The notes: generated by a model not told the origin, from the sequence alone. 64,000 nucleotides of DNA from Coniochaeta sp. PMI_546 (GCA_021432605.1 MU271147.1:744001-808000), one strand, 5' to 3'; shown: positions 11,808-25,565, counted from the stretch's first letter. Translations and numbers: made by a program.

Positions 11808-14800
11808 TTATCCCCCTCCTCCTTTTGGCCATTGTCCCTAAGGCCTAGTGCTCTTTATAAGTAGTACTAATAGCCTATATGAGTTGCGTCCGAAGGTTTC
11901 CCCTTCTTTATCGTTATCATATCTGACCGTAGTATATAGAAGCAAACAAAATAGCCGAAAGCCTCGACCGTTCGTAAGAACAAATTCTTCCAAGTCCTCT
12001 TGGATTCCGATTATATCGAAATACCCTCGTATTTAAACTACGAGGAAAAGGGCCTTGCTACCTACGAGGTCTCCCCTTCTAATCCTAATCGTTACGTTCG
12101 TTATATCCGCGATATACTATCGTATTATAATGTATAGGAATTCTCAATTAGGAACCTAGAACGTATTGGAAAATAGTTCTATAAACACGAGCTCGCCCTC
12201 GAAAAGCTCGAAAAGGAACGAAAGATCATAGACGTGAAGATCGAACGTCTTCGTAAATAAAAGAAAATGTAGTTTGAGAAAATGATACGTACTATCCGTA
12301 GAGGTATAACGAGTATGGAAGAATTGGAACGGGTCGAGAAAGAGGAAGCCGATCGCGAGGTAACGAAAGTTACCGAGAACCGTCCGCCTTCTACTACGTC
12401 CTTTTCCTTTGGTAACGACTTTATTTCAGGTTGGAACGTAATCTACGGCGACGTAGTATTATCCCCTTCGATTTTTGAGGCAATGATATTATTATAGTAC
12501 GGAACTCCTATAACAATTGCTAATAGTTCGTAAGGTAAACTTCCGGTTCCTACGTGTTTTCCGAGTCGTCGTAGTTCTTCTATTTGACGTAGTAGAAGTC
12601 TACGTTTCTTTCCTTTTTGTACCCAAGGATCTTTTCTATTTCGTATTCTTATATTAGTTCAACTTTAATATCTATTGCTAACTTCGCGTTCTTAGGTACC
12701 GGTTCGAAAAGCGAGATGTAAAATACTAGGTAAATACGTATATTCGTTAATAGCTAAAGTTTATAGTTCAAATCAGACAATTTTTTCTTGATCCTAAATA
12801 GTCCGATTTTCTTCTAGTCTAATTTATCGTTTAGTCGTTTTGTCTTAATATTTCGTCGTACGAAGTAGACTTTATCTCCCTCCCGTAAAGTTGGTCTTTT
12901 TAACCTTTTCTAGTTTGCGTATCGTATTATTCGTAGGTTAAATAGTTTTATATGTCCGCGAAGCTTCTTGTAAAGTAGCTTTATTTGTTCCGCGGTATAT
13001 TTTATTTATAGTAGTTTTAGATCTAACGGTATCGGTCCTTCTCCTAGTACTTCCCTTATAATAGGTTTATAACCGTAGTTGACAAAGAATAATAAGTACC
13101 CGTTTAGCGTTTCGCTTAGTATACTATTATAGGCCTATTATGCTATTGGTAGCTACCTAACCTAGTTATCTTACTTTTCGTTAATATATATCCTCAGATA
13201 TTGTTTAAAGGTCTGGTTGTTCGTTCTATTTACCTATCCGTCTATAAGTAGAACGATATCGATAACTTATATTTGATTCCGATTTGTCGTATTAATATTG
13301 TCCAAAACTTAAAGGTAAATAGTTTGTCTCTATCGGTAACAAGCTATTTAGGTAGTCTATATTAGCTTATTACTACTTTCAAAAAGGCGTAGGTTATATC
13401 TTCCGTTATACTTGTTTCCTTATACGGTATGAAATACGCGTATTTGGAGAACTTGTCTACAATTACCTATATACTATCGTAGGTAATCCCAATTATAGGT
13501 TCCTTTAATACTAGTAGTTTGACGATAAAGTCTATCGTAACCATTTCCTATAGTTTCTCTAGTAGTTATATAGGTTACAATAGCTTATATAGCTTATATC
13601 TGTTTGACTTGGCTTTGTTATACTTATCGTATTCGTTAACAACTTGTTTGATTACCTTATCCAATCCCGGAAAGTCGTAAGTCCGTCGTACGCGTTCCTT
13701 AATCTTATAGACTCCTTAGTATCTATATAACGGATATTTGTAGAATTCCTTTACTAGTTCCTTTTGTAGTTTGTTAGGTACGTATACCTTGTTCCTAAAC
13801 TAGGGTAAGCCGTAGTATGATAGAAGTATAAAAGTAATATCCGTTTTTACTTTTTCCTTCCGGTACTTTTTAATTTTTTCTACCTATTGTTCTTCGGGTT
13901 CTACGTTCTATATTATTCCGATCTATATATCAAGTTTAAGGTTCCCTTGTTAATTAGTCCTAAGGAAGTTCGCCGAACGTACTTCTTTTTCCGGTTTTAG
14001 ATCTTCTCGTCGACTAAGAACGTCCGTTCTACCGTTTTCGTTTCCCTTTCTATATACAATTTCGAAGTCGAAATCGGTAAGGAACTTATACTATCTGATT
14101 TGTCGCTTGTTGAGTTCTTTCGTAAAAGTAAACGTAATAAGGTTCTTATAATCTGTTAGGACCTTTACCTTATATCTCGTTCTTATAAGATAATATTTCT
14201 ATTCTTTGAACGCTTTAATAATAGCTATCAGTTCCTTATCTGGTATACTATAGTTGAATTCTAGTCTACTTAACTTTTTCGAGAAGAATATTATTAGGTA
14301 CAATTTCCCTTATTTATCTTTCTATCCTAACTAGCCTCCGAGTACGAATTCCGACGTATCGGTTTCTATTTCGTAAGGTTTCTCGGGATCCGTAATAACT
14401 AATATTAGTTAGCTTAAGATTTTCCTTTTGAGTTCTTGGAACGCCTCCTCCTCCCTCGAAGTCTATTCGAACCTTAAGTCTTTCTTAATAAGGTTGGTAA
14501 GGGGTATTACGATCTTGTTATAGTCCTTGATAAACTTCCGATAGAAGTTGGTAATCCTTAGAAAGGTTCGTATTCCCGTAACCGTTTCTGGTACGGGTTA
14601 TTCCTTAATAGCTTTTAGCTTATCTAGGTCTATCTCGAACTAGCCTAATAATATAACGTAACCGAGAAATTTTACTTTTTACTAGTAAAATTCGTACTTT
14701 TCGGGTTCGACTAATAAATTCGCGTCTTATAATACCTATAAGACGAGGTAGACGTATTTCTTATATTATTCGAGGTCTTCCGAATAGATCAAGATATTAT

Positions 14801-17800
14801 CGAAGTACGCGACGACGAAGTCGTCCAACTACTTTCGAAATACGTAGTTGATTATCCTTTAGAAAGAAGCCGGTACGTTAGCGAGCCCGAAGGGTATAAT
14901 ATAATATTCGTATTGTCTTAGCCTAGATCGCTATACCGTCTTCTATTTATCTCTTTCCTTAATTCGTATTAGGTTATATATTCCCTTGAGGTCTAGGGTA
15001 ATAAACTATCGGGCTTTATATAATCGATCTTTTAGTTCGGATATAAGAGGTAATAGTCCTCGATCTTTGATAGTAATATTATTAAGCTATCGATAGTTTA
15101 CAACGAGACGTAACTTCCCGTTTTTCTTAGGTACGAATAGGATAAGGTATCCTATTAGTAATTATAATAGTCGAATATAGCCTTTCTTTAGATTTTTATT
15201 AATATATTCTCTTAACGTTTGTAATTATAAGTCGTTAAGAAGGTAAATCTTATAAAATCCGGGTTCTTTACCTAGCTAAAGATTGATCTCGTAATCCTAG
15301 CGGTTATATTTAGGTAGTCCTATCTTAAGTTCGGGTTTGAATAGTTTGTTATATCGATAGTATTCCTTTAGAATCGCTCGCGTCGATACAAACTAAGTCT
15401 CTATAATCGTTTCGTAGATTATCAGAGCTCTTCTAAAATTACGTATGGGTTTTTCCTCGTAAGGTCCGCTTTCTATAGAGGCTAACTCTCTTCTTGGCGT
15501 ATCCTACTAAAGTTGGCCTGTTTTCCAATTGACTCGGGGATTATTCGTTCGTAACTAAGGTATCCTTAGTATTATACCGTACGATAAGATCTCCGTGATA
15601 TCGAACGTTATCTCTTGATTATAGCCTTGGATAGTAACTTGAAAGGGCGTAGTCTTTATATCTACCAATCTTTATCTATAATCGATAAGGTTTCTATCAA
15701 TAGTTTTGAGTCGGTAGGGCTCGTCCTTTTTCTTCTAGGGCAATCGTAATATATTAACGAGATTTGGCGAGATATAATTTCTTTGTATTCCGCTATCTAT
15801 TATTACCTAGGTATTGTTTCCTTATATGTTAATCGTAACTCGTAAGTATTCAACTCTTACGGTCGTATATAGGGATCTTTCTATATTACGTCGATATAAT
15901 CCCTTTATAGTCGACGTTTGTCGTTTTTTGACCGTTTTTCTGATCTTCGGAACGAAATACCGTAGTATTCAGGTTTATCCTTAGCCCTTGAAGAAGGTTC
16001 TAACGGTTCCCCGTTCTCCTCCTCTTCTGTTTCCGGCTCGGGGCCTAGTAGTCTATCCAAGCGTTTGTCTATTTGGTCCGCTTCTTATACCAACTCTTCG
16101 ACCTTCCTTTGTACTTATAACTTATAGCCTTGGCTACCCGCTAAGTACGTATTGACCTACGTATTAATACGGTATTATCGTACCTAAAACTTTTCGGTCG
16201 ATTCTTTTATAGTCTACGTTACGATTTCTAATACCGAGTATCTTAGTCGTCCCGTTCGTCTTACCGAATTCTCGGGTAGGTAAGTAACTTGTATTTGATT
16301 CCTACCTTCGATTCTTCGTCTAGGTTCCGTTGTTATTAGGAACTCTTATCCCGTTAGGTTGAGTTATAATTGTATGGTTCCGGGCGGCGTTAGTAATAGG
16401 TATTGTCCGTTCCTATATACTTCCTCGTATCTTTCGATATCTTTGGGTCTATAAGGGTAAGGTATCGGTTTGGTTGTTGGTATTCGTACTGGTATCTATT
16501 TATAATCCAGTTTTTCCTATATATACCAAATATAACGGTAGAAAACGTACGAATTCTACGAAATCTGGTTATAATAGACCGAGTCAATATATACCGATTC
16601 GTAGTCTTTATATAAGGGTGTTTATTCCTCCTCGATTTCGTCTTATTCTCGATCCAATAGGCTAATTAGATACGTTACGTCCGTGATATCGTAACCTAGT
16701 ACTATTACCAAGTCGACTTCTTCTCCCGGTAGTCTAAGAAGTACCTCATGTTATTGTTCTCTATATATTATTACGATAGCGCGGGATTCTCTATCTTTTA
16801 TTACCGCTTAAGCCTTATTTTCGGGGATTGGTTTCTAGGTTTTCTTAGGTTGTCGATATTTATTAGCGAAATGTCCTTGTTTACCGTAGTTAAAGTATTT
16901 CTTATTTTTCTTGGAATTGTCTTTTCGGGTAACGTCTAGTTTTATCGGTCTAGAATGATTACTATAGGCGGTAGACCTTTTCTGGCTAGTATTCGCGGTA
17001 TTGTTATTACTAGACCGTCTTTACGTAACTTTTCCTCGTTTCTTTTCTAACTATCGTTTATATAATCGATTGTCGATTAGGATAGCTTGTATGACGTATT
17101 TATAAAGAGTCTTAGGCCTATCGGTCTTATTGAGTTCGTCCTTGACGTTATTACGAAGTCCTCCGTAGAACTGAATTATAAGAGCCGTTTCCCTTAAGTC
17201 GAGTTTCGTAGAAAGGCGTTTGAATTCGGCCGTATAAGTTCCCGCCGATTCTTTCTACCTTAGGTTTATTAGCTATCGTTCGGCCGCTCGCGTTTTATCA
17301 GGACTACCGAACGTCTCGCGGAGTTTTTCCTAGAATTTGTCGAGACTGTTAAATAGTACTTTAGTTTCGGGTTTACGATCGTTGGCAATATTGTCCATCC
17401 AATCGCGTAACGTTAATTTATACTATTCCGTAACTCTTCCCCTTAGTATTCCTACTACGTATACTACCCTTTCGTATTCGTAAGCGAAAACCGTTTTGTT
17501 AATCGAGAAATACGTATTAATCTAGGTGATAAAAGCTTACAACCCCTCGCGGTTCTTATCGTAGGGTTCCGGCCGCGGGGCTTTGATCTTGGCTACTCGT
17601 TCCGTAGTCTTGGGGTCGTTCTTAGGTTCCGCCGATCTGGACTTCAGTTCTTTATATTCGTTCTTCAACTTCTCCAGTTCAGTTCCGAGCTTGGTAACCT
17701 ACTAAGCAAGCTCTTCCTTGGATATAGTTATAACGGTTCCTTTGGTCGATATGATTGTTAGCTATTTGGTATAGGGTTAACCTACCGAATAGGAGTAATC

Positions 17801-17804
17801 AAAA

Positions 17805-18196
17805 TATAACGATCCCAAGACGGGCTAAGGATTAGAAGGTGAGTTCTGTTACTTAGGGTAAGTAAGTTAAGGTATAACAAGTAGTCTTTACTCTAATATC
17901 GTTAAGATAAGTATCTTATTCAAAAGATAACCTCGATTGAATATTTAGATTGATTATTGGGTGATTAAGAACTATCTGTAACGGAACCTGAAAGGATTCT
18001 TTCTTATATACTAGTAGAGACTATGGTAATATAGTTGATAGGAAACTATTACCTATATCCTAATATGTCTACTATGAAACTATTCCTCCTATCAGTTACG
18101 TGACCCGGGGTCCTTGACCTATATAATGCGATACGCCTTATATGTCTGTTCCTTATCGATTGGCGGGGTTCCCCTCGTATCCGTAGGTCTGTAACA
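17805..18196 (-). repeat. 5' LTR of element C (variant LTR)
   Basis: 392 bp, starting TATAACGATC and ending GTAACA, the less decayed form of the LTR end. It has the same variant centre as 11416-11807, which confirms that the two LTRs belong to one insertion. Confidence 0.85.
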
Positions 18197-18201
18197 TAGC
18201 T

Positions 18202-21200
18202 ATTGTCTTTAAAACCTAGTGCTTTTTATAAGTAATACTAATAACCTATATAAATTACGTCCGAAAGTTTCCCCTTCTTTATCGTTATTATATCTAACCG
18301 TAATATATAGAAGCAAAAGAAATCTTCCAAATCCTCGAACGACCGCCGTATCGCCTTATTAATAACTATCTTTTTTAACGCCGTCGAGATATCTTCGTAT
18401 TCGAACTACGAGAAACGCGGCCTCGTATCTTATTAAGTTTCCGAAAAAGATTCCTCCCGATATACGGAATACGTTCGTTCGGGTCGTTCGCGGTACGATA
18501 TCTAAAGTCTTTCTAACGAAAAGCTTATAAAAATCGGGGAACAATTTCGTAAGTTAGAAGAAAAAGTTAAATAAGCCGAAACTAAAGTTTAACGTTTTCG
18601 CGTTTAAAAGAAAATATAGTTCGAAAAAATAATACGTATTATCCGTAAAGGTATAACGAATATAAAAGAATTAGAACGGGTCGAGAAAAAGGAAGCCGAT
18701 CGTAAAGTAATAAGAATTACCGAGAACCGTCCGCCTTCCGTTACGTCCTTTTCCTTTGACGACGACTTTATTTTAGGCTAAGACGTAGTTTACGGCGACG
18801 TAATACTATCCCTTTCGACTCTTAGGGTACTAATATTATTATAGTATGGAATTCTTATAATAATTACTAATAATTCGTAAGGTAAGTTTCCGGTTCTTAC
18901 GTATTTTCCGAATCGTCGTAGTTTTTCTATTTGACATAATAGAAATCTACGTTTCCTTCCTTTTTATATCTAAGGATCTTTTCCATTTCGTATTCTTACG
19001 TTAGTTCGATTTTAATATTTATTACTAACTTCGTGTTTTTAGGTACCGGTTCGAGAAACGAGATATAAAATATTAGGTAAATACGTATATTCGTCGGTAG
19101 CTAGAATTTATAGTTCAAATTAAATAACTTTTTCTTAATTTTGAATAGTCCGATTTTCTTCTAATCCAATTTGTTATTTGGTCGTTTTATTTTGATATTT
19201 CGTCGTACGAGGTAGACTTTATCCCCTTCTTATAAGGTTGGTCCCTTTAACCTTTTCTAGTTTACGTATCGTACTATTCGTAGATTAAATAGTTTTATAT
19301 ATCCGCGAAGTCTTTTATAAAATAGTTTTATTTGTTTTACGGTATATTTTACTTATAGTAGTTTTGGATCCAATGGTATTAATCTATCTCCTAATACTTC
19401 CCTTATAATAAGCTTATAACCGTAATTAATAAAGAACGGTAAGTACCCGTTCAACGTTTCGTTAGGTATACTATTATAAGCCTATTGTACTATTAGTAGC
19501 TACCTAACCTAATTATCTTACTTTTTATTAATATATATCTTTAGATATTGTTTAAGGGTCTAGTTGGTTCGTTCTATTTACCTATCCGCCTACGGGTAAA
19601 ACGATATCGATAACTTGTATTTGATTCCGATTTATCGTATTAATATTATCTAGAACTTTAAAGTAAATAGTTTGTTTCTATCGGTAATAAGCTATTTGGG
19701 TAATCTATATTAGCTTACTACTACCTTTAAAAAGGCGTAGGTTATATCTTCCGCTATGTTTACTTCTTTATACGGTATAAAGTACGCGTATTTGGAGAAT
19801 TTGTTTATAACTACTTATATACTATCGTAAGTAATCTTAATTATAGATTCTTTCGATACTAATAGTTTAACGATAAAATCTATCGTAACCATTTCCTACG
19901 GTTTCTCTAGTAATTATATAGGTTATAATAGCCCGTATAACTTATATTTATTTGATTTGGTTTTGTTATACTCGTCGTATTCGCCGACTACCTATCTAAC
20001 TATTTTATCTAGTTTTAGAAAGTCGTAAGTTTATCGTACGCGTTCTTTAGTCTTATAGACTTTTTAGTATCTATATAACGGATATTCGTAAAACTCTTTT
20101 ACTAGTTCTTTCCGTAATTCGTCTAGTACGTATACCTTATTCCGGAATTATAATAAACCGTAACGCGATAAAAGTATAAAGGTAACGTCTTCCTTAATTT
20201 CTTTCTTTCGGTATTCTTTAATCCTTTCCGCTTATCGTTCCTCGGGTTTTATATTCCAAGTTACCCCGATTTATATATCGAGTTTAAGGTTTCTTTATTA
20301 GTTAGTTTTAAAGAAGTTTACCGAACATATTTCTTTCTTTAGTTTCAAATCTTCTCGTCGACTAAAAGCGTCCGTTCTATTATTTTCGCTTCTTTTTTTA
20401 TATATAATTTCGAAGTCGAAATCGGTAAGGAATTCATATTATCTAATTTGTCGTTTGTTAAGTTTTTTTATAAAAATAAACGTAATAAGATTCTTATAAT
20501 CCGTTAGGACTTTTACCTTATATCTTATTCTTATAAGGTAGTATTTCTATTCTTTAAACGCCTTAATAATAGCTATTAGCTCCTTATCTAATATATTATA
20601 ATTAAGTTCTAGTCTATTTAGCTTCTTCGAAAAGAATACTATTAGGTATAATCTCCTTTATTTATCCCTTTATCCTAACTAACTTCCGAATACGAATTCC
20701 GACGTATCGGTTTCCATTTCGTAAGGTTTCTCGGGATCCGTAATAACTAATATTAGTTAGCTTAAGATCTTCTTCTTAAGCTTTTAGAACGTTTTTTCCT
20801 CTTTTAAAATCTATTCGAACTTTAGGTTTTTTTTAATAAGGTTGGTAAAAGGTATTACGATCTTATTATAATCTTTAATAAATTTTCGATAAAAGTTAGT
20901 AATCTTTAAAAAGGTTCGTATTCCCGTAACCGTTTTTGGTATAGGTTATTCTTCGATAGCCTTTAGTTTATCTAAATCTATTTCGAACTAACCTAATAAT
21001 ATAACGTAATCGAAAAATTTTACTTTTTATTAATAAAATTCGTACTTTTCGGGTTCGACTAATAAATTCGCGTCTTATAATACTTATAAGACGAGGTAGA
21101 CGTATTTCTTATATTACTCGAAGTTTTCCGAATAAATTAAGATATTATCGAGGTACGCGACGACGAAGTCGTCTAATTACCTTCGAAATACGTAATTGAT

Positions 21201-24123
21201 TATCTTTTAGAAAGAAGCCGGTACGTTAGCGAGCCCGAAAATATAATATAGTATTCGTATTATCCTAACTTAGATCGCTATACCGTTTTCTACTTATCTC
21301 CTTCCTTAATTCGTATTAGGTTATATATTCTTTTAAAGTCTAGGGTAATAAACTATTAGGCCTTATACAACCGATCTCTTAGTTTAGATATAAAAGGTAG
21401 TAATCTTCGATCTTTGATAGTAATATTATTAAGCTATCGATAATTTATAACGAGACGTAATTTCCTATTTTTCTTAGGTACGAATAAGATAGGGTATCTT
21501 ATTAATAATTATAATAGTCGAATATAACCTTTCTTTAGATTTTCATTAATATATTCTCTTAACGCTTATAATTATAAGTCGTTAAGAAAGTAAATCTTAT
21601 AAAATCCGGGCTCCTTACCTAACTAAAGATTAATCTCGTAATCCTAACGATTATATTTAGGTAGTCCTATCTTAAACTCGGGCTTAAACAGTTTATTATA
21701 TCGATAGTATTCTTTCGGAATCGTTCGCGTCGATATAAACTAAGTCTTTATAATCGTTTCGTAGATTATTAAAACTCTTCTAAAGTTACGTATAGGTTTT
21801 TCCCCGTAAAGTCCGTTCTCTATAAAGGCTAACTTTCTTCTTAACGTATCCTATTAAAGTTGGCTTGTTCTCTAATTAATTCGGGGATTATTCGTTCGTA
21901 GTTAAGGTATCCCTAATATTATACCGTACGATAAGATCTCCGTAATATCGAACGTTATCTCTTAATTATAACCTTGGATAATAACTTGAAAAGGCGTAGT
22001 CTTTATATCTACTAGTCCTTATTTATAATCGATAAGGTTTCTATCAATAGTTCTAAATCAGTAGAGCTCGTCCTTTTTCTTCTAAAGTAATCGTAACGTA
22101 TTAACGAGATTTGGCGAGATATAATTTCCTTATATTCCGTTATCTATTATTACCTAGGTATTACTTTCTTATATATTAATTATAATTCGTAAGTATTTAA
22201 CTCTTACGGTCGTATATAAGGATCTTTCTATATTATATCGATATAGTCCTTTTATAGTCGACGTTAATCGTTTTTTGATCGTTTTTCTAATCTTCGGAAC
22301 GAAATACCGTAATATTCGGGTTTGTCTTTAGTTTTAGAAAAAGGTTCTAACGGTTCCCCGTAATCTTCCTCTTCTATTTCCGACTTGGAAACTAATAGTC
22401 TTTCCAAACGTTCGTCTATTTAGGTCTATTTCTAATCTATTTCTTTAACCCTTTTCTATACTTATATCTTATAGCCTCGGTAACTTGTTAAAAACGCGTT
22501 AGTTTACGTATTATAAGCTTATTATCGTACTTAAAACTCTTCGGTCGACTTTTTTTCCGTCGTAATTTATATTATAATTTCCGATACCGAATATCCTAAT
22601 CGTCTTATTTATCTTACCGAGTTTTTAGGTAAGTAGGTAACTTATAGTCGGTTCTTACCTTCGACTTTATATCTAGGTTCTATTACCGTTAGGAACTCCT
22701 ACCCCGTTAGGTTAAATTGTAATTATATAGTTCCGGGTAACGTTAATAATAGATACTATCCGTTCTTATATATTACCTCCTATCCTTCGATATCTCTTAG
22801 TTTATAAGGGTAAGGTATCGGCTTAGTTATTAGTATTCGTACTAATATCTATTTGTAATCTAGTTTTTCCTATATATACCAAATATAACGGTAAAAGATA
22901 TACGAATTCTACGAAATCTAATTATAGTAGACCGAATCAATATATACCGACTCGTAATCTTTATATAAAAGTATTTATTTTTCTTCGATTTCGTCTTATT
23001 CTCGGTCTAATAAGTTAACTAGATACGTTATATTTATAACGTCGTACTTTAATATTACTACCAAGTCGACTTTTTTTCCCGGTAATCTAAGAAATACCTT
23101 ATATTATTATTCTTTACGTATTATTACGATAGCGCGGGATCTATCCTCCTTTATTGTTACCTAAACCTTATTTTCGGGGACTAGTTTCTAAGCTTTCTTA
23201 AGTTAGCGATACTTATTAACGTAATACCCTTACTTCCTATAGTTGAAATATTTACCCTTCTTTTTAAGTTAGTTTCGTTAAATAGCGTCTAGGTCTATAG
23301 GTCCCGGATAAGAACCTATAACTATAGATCGTTTCTTTCCTAAATTCGCGGTTTCTCTTATCGTCCAAAGGGTTCTTCCTTTTCCTCTTTCGAGTTTTCG
23401 TTTATATAGTCGATTATCGATCTTAATTACGGACGCGATATATTTATATAAGGTATCCGGTCGATCTTCCTTATTGAGTTTATCTTTAACGTTATCCCGT
23501 AATCTTCTATAAAAGTAAAAGAATAAGGCTTACTTTCCTAGGTTAAGCTTGGCCGTAATTCGTTTGAATTCTACCGTATATATTCTTACCGAACCTTTTT
23601 ATCTTAAAGATAGAAACTATCGTTCCGCCGATCTCTATTCGTTAAGATTGCCGAAGGTTTCCTTAAGTTTTTCGAATAGTACGTTAACGTCCGAAAATAT
23701 AATACGGGTTTCCGGTTTCCGTCCTTCCGTATTTGACCAATTATTTAAGAAGTCCCGAAGGCTAGGTTCGAACTATTCGGCCGCCTTCCCTTTTAACAAA
23801 CTTCTTATATAGATTACCTTTTCGTATTCCTTAAAGAAAGACCTTATATATATTTTGAAATATATATATACTTACGTAATAAAGGCTTATAACCCTTCTT
23901 TGTTCCTATCGTAAGGTTTAGGGTATAGAACCTTAATCTTAGCCGTCGGGTCGACTTTAGGTCCTTCTTTAAAAGCCGTAATCTCCGCCTATAACTACGT
24001 AATTATTATTACTATATCGTTAACCTATACCTATACTATAAGTACTAGCTGAGGTACGGGTATTCCGGGTACTATATTAGCTACTTGGTATAGGGTTAAC
24101 CTACCAAATAGGAATAATCAAAA
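18202..24123 (-). mobile_element. Internal region of gypsy element B (fossil)
   Basis: Main internal part of B, colinear with 11831-17804 of element C on the minus strand. Recognisable parts are a chromodomain remnant near 18,890-18,990, an integrase region to about 20,300, RNase H and RT to about 21,500, a protease region near 22,000-22,300 and gag to about 24,000. It is more strongly AT-shifted than C and broken throughout. Confidence 0.75.
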
Positions 24124-24514
24124 TATAACGATCCCAAGACGGGCTAAGGATTAGAAGGTAAGTTTTATTACTTAGGGTAAGTAAGTTAAGATATAACAAG
24201 TAGTCTTTACTTTGGTATCGTTAAGATAAATATCTTATTTAATAATAACCTCGATTGAATATTTAGATTAATTACCGGGTAATCAAGAACTATCTATAAC
24301 GGAGTCCCGAGGGACTCCTTCCTATATACTAGTAGAGATTATAGTGATCATAGCGATAGTTATAATCGTACCGACCGTAATCCTTCTTGATTATTACGAT
24401 CATAATAATTAGTTACGTGACCCGAGGTCCCTTGCCTATATAATACGATAAGCCTCGTATATATGTTCTTTATCTATTGGCGGGGTGTCTTCCGTTACCT
24501 ATAGGTTTGTAACA
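24124..24514 (-). repeat. 5' LTR of element B
   Basis: 391-bp LTR starting TATAACGATC and ending TTTGTAACA. Its centre matches 11003-11393, not the element C variant. It is followed by the ACCAA target duplication and by element A sequence. Confidence 0.85.
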
Positions 24515-25102
24515 ACCAAACGTATTTCTTTTCTTAGTTTCAAATCTTCTCGTCGATTAAGAACGTCCGTTTTACTATTTTCGTTTCTTTTTTTATATAT
24601 AATTTCGAAATCGAAATCGGTAAGGAATTTATATTATCTGATTTATCGTTTATTAAGTTCTTTCGTAAAAATAAACGTAATAAGGTTTTTATAATTTATT
24701 AAAACCTTTACTTTATATCTTACCCTTATAAGATAATATTTCTATTCTTTAAACGTTTTAATAATAGCTATCAATTCCTTATTTAATATATTATAATTGA
24801 ATTCTAATCTATTTAGCTTTTTCGAAAAGAACGTTATTAGGTATAATTTCCTTTGTTTATTCTTTTATCCTAACTAGTTTCCGAATATAAATTCCGACGT
24901 ATCGGTTTCTATTTCATAAGGTTTTTCGGGATCCGTAATAACTAATATTAGTTAGTTTAAGATCTTTTTCTTAAGTTTTTAAAATACCTTTTCTTCTTTC
25001 GAAATCTATTCGAACTTTAGATCTTTTTTAGTAAAGTTAGTAAGGGGTATTACGATCTTATTATAGTCCTTAATAAACTTCCGATAGAAGTTAGTAATCT
25101 TT
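24515..25102 (-). mobile_element. Ty3/gypsy element A, last internal piece (fossil)
   Basis: Element A continues after B. The piece is colinear with about 13,980-14,553 of element C (minus strand; end of integrase, RNase H, start of RT). It stops abruptly at about 25102. The 5' half and the right LTR of A are absent from the window, so A is truncated or rearranged here. Confidence 0.7.
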
Positions 25103-25276
25103 AACTAGAGAACAAGCTAACTTTAATAAGATACGCTAAAAAGAAAGTTAGCCTTTATAAAGAATAAACTTTACGGAGAAAAGCTTATATGCGATTTTAA
25201 AAGAGCTTTAATAATCTACGAGACGATTATAGAAATTTAGTTTATATCGATACGAACGATTCCGAGAAAATATTAT
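25103..25276 (+). mobile_element. Short inverted fragment of the A/B/C gypsy family
   Basis: About 170 bp that match, as reverse complement, roughly 15,370-15,520 of element C and 21,690-21,850 of element B. It therefore lies in the opposite orientation to element A, which it abuts. It may be an inversion within A or a piece of another copy. Element D begins directly after it. Confidence 0.6.
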
Positions 25277-25565
25277 TATAACGAGGTTTATAGAACGGGG
25301 GTAAGATTCCTAAAGACGGCGTCGTTAAACCTAAATCGTTTCGGTATTAAAACGTACCTAATTCGTACTTGATTCTAAACCCCGTTTCTAATTAATTAGA
25401 AAGGGAATCTTAGATACCCCGATCTTAAGGTTCTTTTTTTCTTTCCTTTCTAAGAATTAGTTTATATAATATAAGGCCTTATAAATCCGAATAAATTAGA
25501 TCTACTTATATTATATAACCGTATTACGTATTCTCTTACCTAGTTTTAATTAAGGACTCCTTTTA
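25277..25565 (+). repeat. 5' LTR of element D
   Basis: 289 bp beginning TATAACGAGG and ending CTCCTTTTA. It matches 32653-32941 over the full length with scattered transitions. The exact outer bases are uncertain by one or two positions. Confidence 0.8.

Larger units (their letters stand above)
11416..18196 (-). mobile_element. Ty3/gypsy chromovirus C, youngest insertion (fossil)
   Basis: 6781-bp element with two 392-bp LTRs (11416-11807 and 17805-18196) and a 5-bp duplication. It reads on the minus strand. From right to left: gag (about 17,700-16,900); a CCHC-type zinc-knuckle remnant around 16,850-16,900; protease (about 15,900-15,600); RT with a YEYYIIPFGLAN block near 14,880-14,915 and the active-site block near 14,775-14,815; RNase H (about 14,450-14,050); integrase (about 13,900-12,800); and a chromodomain remnant near 12,545-12,660. 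The order is that of a Ty3/gypsy chromovirus. It looks whole in outline but carries dozens of breaks. It keeps clearly more CA and TG than A, B or D, in line with the youngest age. Confidence 0.85.
11003..24514 (-). mobile_element. Ty3/gypsy chromovirus B, interrupted by element C (fossil)
   Basis: Element B has its 3' LTR at 11003-11393 and its 5' LTR at 24124-24514, both of the same central variant, which supports the pairing. Without element C and its duplication it measures about 6.7 kb, the same as C. Its internal part is 11394-11415 plus 18202-24123 and reads on the minus strand: gag on the right, then protease, RT, RNase H, integrase and a chromodomain remnant near 18890-18990. It looks whole in structure but is broken by dozens of changes. 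By position it is younger than A and older than C. Confidence 0.8.

Noticed and set aside
11003-24514. Tandem LTR-internal-LTR-internal-LTR array made by unequal recombination
   Set aside because: The TAGCT duplication on both sides of 11416-18196, the broken polypurine region of B at 11,394-11,415 that continues at 18,197, and the pairing of LTR variants all show nesting.
3587-24694. Open frames of 60-110 codons in the AT-rich half
   Set aside because: They are rich in Phe, Ser, Arg, Tyr and Ile as expected from RIP-shifted sequence, match no domain in that frame and lie within the mapped elements.
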